8,602 bases of DNA, taken from Porphyromonadaceae bacterium. GTDB taxonomy: Bacteria; Bacteroidota; Bacteroidia; Bacteroidales; Tannerellaceae. The position numbers and the translations under genes were made by a program. Below are positions 4,577-8,602 of the stretch, piece after piece. Below the pieces are notes generated by a model. It saw only the letters and a list, made by a program, of their open reading frames with translations, had not been told where the DNA came from and made no database searches. The stretch spans positions 1,646-10,247 of the forward strand of contig DOZP01000329.1 in the NCBI GenBank assembly GCA_003517945.1. The letters run 5' to 3'. The stretch's first letter is position 1. Every line of letters starts with the position of its first letter.

Positions 4577-7411
4577 ATGGATTTAAGCCAGACAATGCAT
4601 TTTGTAATGACATATGCCCAGGTTGAAACTTTTGTCTCCGGGATGAAGGAGATGCATCCCGAGCATCTGTTCCTGGGATTACTGAAGTTATCGGGAATGA
4701 CAGCCGGTAAGATTTCTTCCTCATCCGGAAACAGTTCTCAAATAGAAGAAGACATACAAACCGTCGCACGGATATTTCAGCAGACCGGTATTGATCCGGA
4801 AAACGGAAGGGAAAAATTACGCAAAGTTTTGTTTAATGAAAAACCTCCGGGAGACGGAGAACTCCTCATTGCTGAATTGTTGACTAAAGCTGCCGGCAGA
4901 ACAAAGAAAAATGTACTTTTTGCCGCTGATTTGCTGATCGTTATACTGAGAGAACCAACTCCATTGATCACATCCGCTTTCGCTTTGGAAAAAAAACGTT
5001 CGAAACCGAAGCTTAATAAGGTATCCGAAACGGTAAAAAAAGGAGAAGGGTTGAAGTTCCTTACATTTTTCTCCGAACGTATCCGGGATATGAGGCATAC
5101 TTTATTGAATAGGGTATTTGGGCAGGATCATGCGGTACATGCTTTTGCCGAAGGTGTCTTTAATGCTGAGATTTTGGCCGAAGCCGATGATAAACGGAAG
5201 CAACCGCGTGCGATATTTGTCTTCGCGGGACCTCCGGGCGTAGGAAAGACCTTTTTGGCCGAGCAAGCTGCCGGAGAATTATTTATTCCGTTTAAACGTT
5301 TTGATATGAGCAGCTTTGCCGATCATCAGGCTCATTCAAACCTTATTGGTTTCGCACCAAGTTACAAAGAAGCCCGGCCGGGCATGCTGACCGGTTTTGT
5401 CCACGATAATCCATATAGTATCTTACTATTCGACGAAATAGAGAAAGCGCATCTGAATACCGTACAATTATTTTTGCAGCTATTGGATGCAGGGATATTG
5501 CATGATGATTTTCTGGATAAGACCATTTCGTTTAAAGATACGATCATTATTTTTACCACGAATGCCGGCAAACAGCTTTATGAGCGCGAACCGAAAAAAA
5601 TGGCTGCCGGATTTTCACGCAAAACGATTTTAAACGCGTTGGAGAATGATCTACATCCACAAACAGGAATTCCTTTTTTTCCGCCTACGATTTGCTCCCG
5701 CTTAGCGACCGGTTATCTGATTATGTTTAATCATCTTCAGGCATACGATCTGGAGAAGATAAGCGCCGGAGAATTTTTCCGTTCATGTGTTTTATTTGAG
5801 AAAAGGTATCATATAAAGGTAAGCGCGCACCCTCTTCTTTCCACCGCATTGCTTCTTTCGGAGGGAGGGTGGGTTGACGCACGTACACTGAAAGCTCAAA
5901 CCGGATTGTTTTTTAAAAACGAAATTTTCAAGTTGCTCAGTTTCTTAGATCATCATATCGATTCTTCTTTTAAAAAAATAAAATCAATACATTTCAGCTT
6001 ATCAATCGATGATTTACCGCTTACGGTTAAGCATTTATTTGAAGATCCGGTGCAGCCGGAAATCCTATTGTTCGGAAACACCGCGTCAGGTGAAAAGCTC
6101 AAAAAGATATTGCCGGATGTAGCCATACATCAAACTTCAGATGTTTATGAAGCCTTGAAAATCACAGCAGAGCGGGATATTACTTTTGTGCTTTTAGGAA
6201 TGGATAATGCCCTGATACCGGAAACATTGCATAAAATACGTAATATTTTCAACTTATTGAGGAAAAGGGTTCCGGATATGTCGATTTATTTATTGAGGTC
6301 CGAACCATCTCCTGCGGATCATGAATTGCTATCGGCTTTTATTCGTGCGGGAGCCAGGGATACGCTGACTTTGCCGGATGAAAATCCGGATCTGTTCGCC
6401 GGGGAAATTGTGAATATCATGAAACAGGCTTATCGCCAAAGTATCGCCGTCGGTTTTGCAACACAACACAAAACATTGTCTTTTGAAACTTCAGCCTCTT
6501 TCTCTTCGAAAGATAAACAAGCTATTATACATTTGAAAGAATTCGGTATTCGCAGAGCTATACAGGCCGAAGATAACAATATGATATTAGACGAAATCGA
6601 AAAGCCGGAAGCAAGATTTAATGATGTCATTGGGCTAAGCGAGGTAAAAGAAGAATTATCCCTTTTCATTGATTACCTGAAAAATCCGAGAAAATTTGCC
6701 GCTTTGGGTATTAAACCTCCTAAAGGAATCCTGCTTTACGGTCCTTCCGGAACCGGCAAAACGCTATTAGCCAAAGCGATGGCCGGCGAGTCAGATGCAA
6801 CTTTTATTCCCGCTTCAGCAAACGCTCTTGTGGCCAGTTATCGAAATGACGGGTCGAATGCGATCCGGGAGTTATTTAGCCGTGCGCAGCGGTATACTCC
6901 GGCAATCATATTTATAGATGAAATAGAAGCCATTGGAAAGTCCGGTAAAGACTTAATAACAGGTGATTATGAGAAAATGGCGCTGAAAATATTGCTTGCC
7001 GAAATGGAAAGTGTTCCGGTTGACTTCAAACATCCGGTATTTATTTTAGCTGCTACAAATTTAGAGATTGATGGAGGTCAAAGGGGCTCTGAAATCGTTG
7101 ATGCCGCATTGGTTCGCCGGTTCAGCCGGAAAATACGAATCGGTTTGCCGGGTAAAACAGAACGGAAACACTACCTGCAAGCCATCCTCGATAAACGCAA
7201 AAACCACCAGGTATCGGAAAGCGTGATTGGATTCCTGACCGATCGCTCCGTAGATTTCAGTTTTGCTGATTTGGAATCTGTTTTAGACCTGTCTTACCGC
7301 ATCGCCGCCAAAGAAAATGTCCCGGTCAACGACCGCTTATTATGGGAGGCCTTTAATACCAGTCATCCCGGAGAGAGAAAATACTGGGATAATGAATATT
7401 GGAAAAAGTAA
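4577..7411 (+). CDS. Hybrid double-AAA+ ATPase: Clp_N, ClpB-D2-like module, pseudo-receiver, FtsH/Vps4-like module
   Basis: 944 residues from ATG 4577. A frame from TTG 4553 is rejected because that TTG is part of the -7 promoter element. Residues 1-135 resemble two Clp_N repeats (MHPEHLFLGLLKL near 26-38; FAADLLIVILREP near 115-127). AAA+ module 1 (about 165-465) is ClpA/B-D2-like: Walker A GPPGVGKT (218-225), Walker B ILLFDE (282-287), sensor 1 TTN (327-329), a candidate Arg finger R375 and a small C-terminal domain with R436 at the usual sensor 2 position (DART for GAR). The usual pore loop GYVG is SYKE. Residues about 494-617 look like a receiver fold without acidic or phosphoacceptor residues. 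AAA+ module 2 (about 680-935) resembles FtsH: LSEVKEELSLFIDYLKNP, Walker A GPSGTGKT (722-729), Walker B IIFIDE (777-782), sensor 1 AATN (825-828) and a Vps4-like RRF (847-849). There is no HEXXH peptidase, membrane helix or evident ClpP-binding loop, so it is a soluble remodelling machine rather than a protease. Substrate unknown. Confidence 0.85.
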   Translation: MDLSQTMHFVMTYAQVETFVSGMKEMHPEHLFLGLLKLSGMTAGKISSSSGNSSQIEEDIQTVARIFQQTGIDPENGREKLRKVLFNEKPPGDGELLIAELLTKAAGRTKKNVLFAADLLIVILREPTPLITSAFALEKKRSKPKLNKVSETVKKGEGLKFLTFFSERIRDMRHTLLNRVFGQDHAVHAFAEGVFNAEILAEADDKRKQPRAIFVFAGPPGVGKTFLAEQAAGELFIPFKRFDMSSFADHQAHSNLIGFAPSYKEARPGMLTGFVHDNPYSILLFDEIEKAHLNTVQLFLQLLDAGILHDDFLDKTISFKDTIIIFTTNAGKQLYEREPKKMAAGFSRKTILNALENDLHPQTGIPFFPPTICSRLATGYLIMFNHLQAYDLEKISAGEFFRSCVLFEKRYHIKVSAHPLLSTALLLSEGGWVDARTLKAQTGLFFKNEIFKLLSFLDHHIDSSFKKIKSIHFSLSIDDLPLTVKHLFEDPVQPEILLFGNTASGEKLKKILPDVAIHQTSDVYEALKITAERDITFVLLGMDNALIPETLHKIRNIFNLLRKRVPDMSIYLLRSEPSPADHELLSAFIRAGARDTLTLPDENPDLFAGEIVNIMKQAYRQSIAVGFATQHKTLSFETSASFSSKDKQAIIHLKEFGIRRAIQAEDNNMILDEIEKPEARFNDVIGLSEVKEELSLFIDYLKNPRKFAALGIKPPKGILLYGPSGTGKTLLAKAMAGESDATFIPASANALVASYRNDGSNAIRELFSRAQRYTPAIIFIDEIEAIGKSGKDLITGDYEKMALKILLAEMESVPVDFKHPVFILAATNLEIDGGQRGSEIVDAALVRRFSRKIRIGLPGKTERKHYLQAILDKRKNHQVSESVIGFLTDRSVDFSFADLESVLDLSYRIAAKENVPVNDRLLWEAFNTSHPGERKYWDNEYWKK

Positions 7412-7420
7412 ACAGATAAA

Positions 7421-7430
7421 AGGAGGAGAT
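7421..7430 (+). promoter_or_regulatory. Unusually strong Shine-Dalgarno before the DUF4062 remnant
   Basis: AGGAGGAGAT ends 4 nt before ATG 7435 and 10 nt after the AAA+ stop codon. The AGGAGG core would pair strongly with the 16S anti-SD, whereas Bacteroidota genes, including the others here, seldom carry such a motif. It suggests this ORF was, or is, translated efficiently. Confidence 0.6.
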
Positions 7431-7434
7431 ATTT

Positions 7435-7557
7435 ATGAAATGGGAAAGGGTTACGATTTTTATCAGCAGTACGTTCAACGACATGCATGCCGAAAGGGGT
7501 GACGGAAAATATCTATCAATTTTAAATGAGTATAAACCTCTCCGGAAGGAGACATAA
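7435..7557 (+). pseudogene. Truncated DUF4062 protein (N-terminal remnant)
   Basis: A 40-codon frame from ATG 7435 to TAA 7555-7557. Residues 6-21 (VTIFISSTFNDMHAER) match the hallmark start of DUF4062 domains, a TIR/Rossmann-like N-terminal module often followed by NACHT/STAND ATPase and TPR regions in large proteins. After Arg21 the match stops: the family expects ERDxL followed by a domain of about 90 residues, but here 19 unrelated residues lead to the stop. In another frame, from 7496, the DNA reads GVTEN and a stop soon after. DUF4062 proteins usually have an (R)WGVTE-like motif some 35-40 residues after the AER motif, so an out-of-frame internal deletion is a reasonable guess. The ORF lies 23 nt after the AAA+ gene and 11 nt before the LRR gene, with a strong ribosome binding site. 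It could still make a 40-residue peptide. Confidence 0.65.
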
Positions 7558-7568
7558 ACAGGATAATT

Positions 7569-8432
7569 ATGAAAAATCAGAGCAAACTATTAATTGTATG
7601 GGTGATTACTTTAATCATGGTTGTTATACCAGTGTCCAGCCTTTATGGACAAGATGTGCAAAAGTCAATTGGCGGAGAACTAACTCCCGACATCACATGG
7701 CGTATAGAAGGAAATATTCTGTATATAAGCGGTAAAGGTGTTGTGCCGACCACCATGTTTGGGGCAAGATCAGCCTGGCATGATTACCGGTCAAAATTCC
7801 ACTCCGTAGTTATAGAAGACGGCATTACGGGGCTTGGTCAAAATGTTTTCACCGGTTACAAAAATATCACATCACTAACGATTGCCGGAAGCGTAAAGGA
7901 TCTTGCGCCCAGTTCTTTTAATAGCTGCAAAAATCTGTCTGTGGTGGAAGTAAAAGGCGCTACTCCGTCGGATATAAATGCATCGGTTTTTTACAGGTTG
8001 AAATACAAGAATGTCAAGCTGATTGTTCCGGCTGGAACAAAAGCGACTTACGAAGCTGACCCTTTCTGGGGAAAATTCGGTACGATTGAAGAAAGCGCTC
8101 AATCGGAGGATATGCAACCCGCTTCTACAGTAACATTGACGGAGCCGTGTATCATCCATCTAAAGCGAAATGCTAATTTTTTCGGAGGAGGGGCAAAGAT
8201 AAAAGTTTTTCTGAATGGTGTTGAACAAGAAAAAATAGGTAACGGAGAAACTATCGTGATGCAAACAGATCGTGTCAAAAATGAGTTGTTTCTTCAATGG
8301 AATAAAACTGCGCTTTCCATTCGCCGCTTTGAAGCGACAGCAGGCGGTGACATTCATATTGAATATTCAAATATGATCGCATATATGAAAATTATAGATG
8401 AAGAAAACGAAACAAAAGACGATACTCAATAG
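7569..8432 (+). CDS. Secreted BspA-type leucine-rich-repeat protein with C-terminal beta-rich domain
   Basis: 287 residues. A signal peptide covers about 1-27 (basic MKNQSK, hydrophobic LLIVWVITLIMVVI, probable signal peptidase I cleavage at SLYG-Q). No lipobox Cys is present, so the product is likely periplasmic or secreted. Residues about 42-60 (ITWRIEGNILYISGKG) are the strand that typically opens BspA-like LRR_5 proteins. They are followed by repeats at about 76-94, 98-117 and 121-141 with the LxxVxI/SVxxLxxxxF pattern. A capping segment (LIVPAGTKATYE, 151-162, then FWGKFGTIEE) closes the repeats. Residues about 188-275 form a separate predicted beta-rich domain (IHLKRNANFFGGGAKIKVFL, FLNGVEQEKIGNGE), loosely like DUF2846; this assignment is tentative. 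Such proteins bind surface or host components in other Bacteroidota; the ligand here is unknown. It lies 11 nt after the DUF4062 remnant and is probably in the AAA+ operon, although a secreted product beside cytosolic ATPases is odd. GGAAGGAGA lies about 17 nt before ATG 7569. Confidence 0.85.
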   Translation: MKNQSKLLIVWVITLIMVVIPVSSLYGQDVQKSIGGELTPDITWRIEGNILYISGKGVVPTTMFGARSAWHDYRSKFHSVVIEDGITGLGQNVFTGYKNITSLTIAGSVKDLAPSSFNSCKNLSVVEVKGATPSDINASVFYRLKYKNVKLIVPAGTKATYEADPFWGKFGTIEESAQSEDMQPASTVTLTEPCIIHLKRNANFFGGGAKIKVFLNGVEQEKIGNGETIVMQTDRVKNELFLQWNKTALSIRRFEATAGGDIHIEYSNMIAYMKIIDEENETKDDTQ

Positions 8433-8449
8433 AGTTCATCTTATCCTAC

Positions 8450-8602
8450 ATGAAGAATAATCCATTACAAGACTGTCATGCTACCCTGTTCGATATGACA
8501 CAGCCTCAGTGCAATGAGTGGATACATCTTTTATCTGATATGCTGCTCAAAACGCTCAAAACATTGGGTGAATTCGTAGCCAAGAATTGTCGTCTTTCAC
8601 AT
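8450..8602 (+). CDS. IS5-like transposase, 5'-truncated and cut by the window edge
   Basis: The frame is open from 8402 and carries ATG at 8450; it continues beyond the window. The translation includes MKNNPLQDCHATLFDMTQ and then CNEWIHLLSDMLLKTLKTLG, which matches the helix-turn-helix part of an IS5-like DDE transposase group (pattern FILxYLKxNPLQ, FxMxQxxxNxWIHLL, TLxxLGE). In intact members about 80-100 residues precede this point. Here similarity begins only near 8432 (EFILSY), exactly where the LRR gene stops. It is therefore probably an N-terminally truncated remnant, although an internal start at 8450 is possible. The catalytic DDE region, if present, lies outside the window. No inverted repeat is visible at the junction. 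Confidence 0.65.
   Translation, partial: MKNNPLQDCHATLFDMTQPQCNEWIHLLSDMLLKTLKTLGEFVAKNCRLSH

Noticed and set aside
4577..7411. AAA+ protein as a ClpV of a type VI secretion system or as an FtsH protease
   Set aside because: No other T6SS genes are present, and the protein has no HEXXH zinc site and no membrane helices.
7317..7502. 61-codon + strand frame spanning the AAA+ end and the DUF4062 remnant
   Set aside because: It is a shadow frame; the DUF4062 motif is in a different frame with its own ribosome binding site.
7526..7735. 69-codon + strand frame overlapping the start of the LRR gene
   Set aside because: Its composition is out-of-frame noise (many Arg, Cys, His and Trp) and it overlaps the signal peptide region of a clear gene.
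1..8602. CRISPR array, tRNA or rRNA
   Set aside because: I saw no regularly spaced repeats, cloverleaf-like segment or conserved rRNA sequence in the window.

Overview
The window looks like a chromosomal segment of a member of the Bacteroidota, most likely order Bacteroidales (Parabacteroides, Dysgonomonas or Proteiniphilum-like). The grounds are several promoters of the Bacteroidota type (TTTG, about 17-19 nt, TAnnTTTG), a Bacteroides-type EF-G2 paralogue with a degenerate GTPase centre, a DUF2007 protein, and a secreted BspA-type leucine-rich-repeat protein. Genus cannot be fixed from the sequence alone.

Left third (1-2900), housekeeping-like: a complete EF-G paralogue (41-2197, +) ends in a clear intrinsic terminator (2226-2260). 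On the opposite strand lies a two-gene unit. A DUF2007 protein with a C-terminal membrane anchor (2867-2481) is followed 21 nt later by a 59-residue two-helix membrane protein (2459-2280). Their promoter is readable at 2886-2915.

Middle and right (3049-8432), accessory-like: after a 353-bp divergent intergenic region with a tandem promoter, an unusual set of genes runs on the + strand. (i) A GHKL ATPase of the NarX/NreB kinase type with no sensor and no phosphoacceptor histidine. (ii) Overlapping it by 4 nt, a NarL/LuxR-type response regulator whose phosphoacceptor Asp is Glu and whose second acidic-pocket residue is His. (iii) After a short gap with its own promoter and a NarL-like inverted repeat, a 944-residue protein with the apparent order Clp_N, ClpB-D2-like AAA+, pseudo-receiver, FtsH/Vps4-like AAA+. 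(iv) A 40-codon ORF whose first ~20 residues match the start of DUF4062 proteins, probably a deletion remnant. (v) A secreted BspA-type LRR protein with an extra C-terminal beta-rich domain. Genes iii-v are closely spaced and probably co-transcribed.

Right edge (about 8432-8602): a 5'-truncated IS5-like transposase reading frame abuts the LRR gene and leaves the window. Together with the broken DUF4062 ORF, this marks the right flank as a recombining accessory region.

Working model (inference): the ATPase/regulator pair controls the AAA+ gene through a phosphorylation-independent or phosphomimetic switch. The double-AAA+ protein would be the effector machine of a stress, remodelling or conflict locus whose DUF4062 partner has been lost here.
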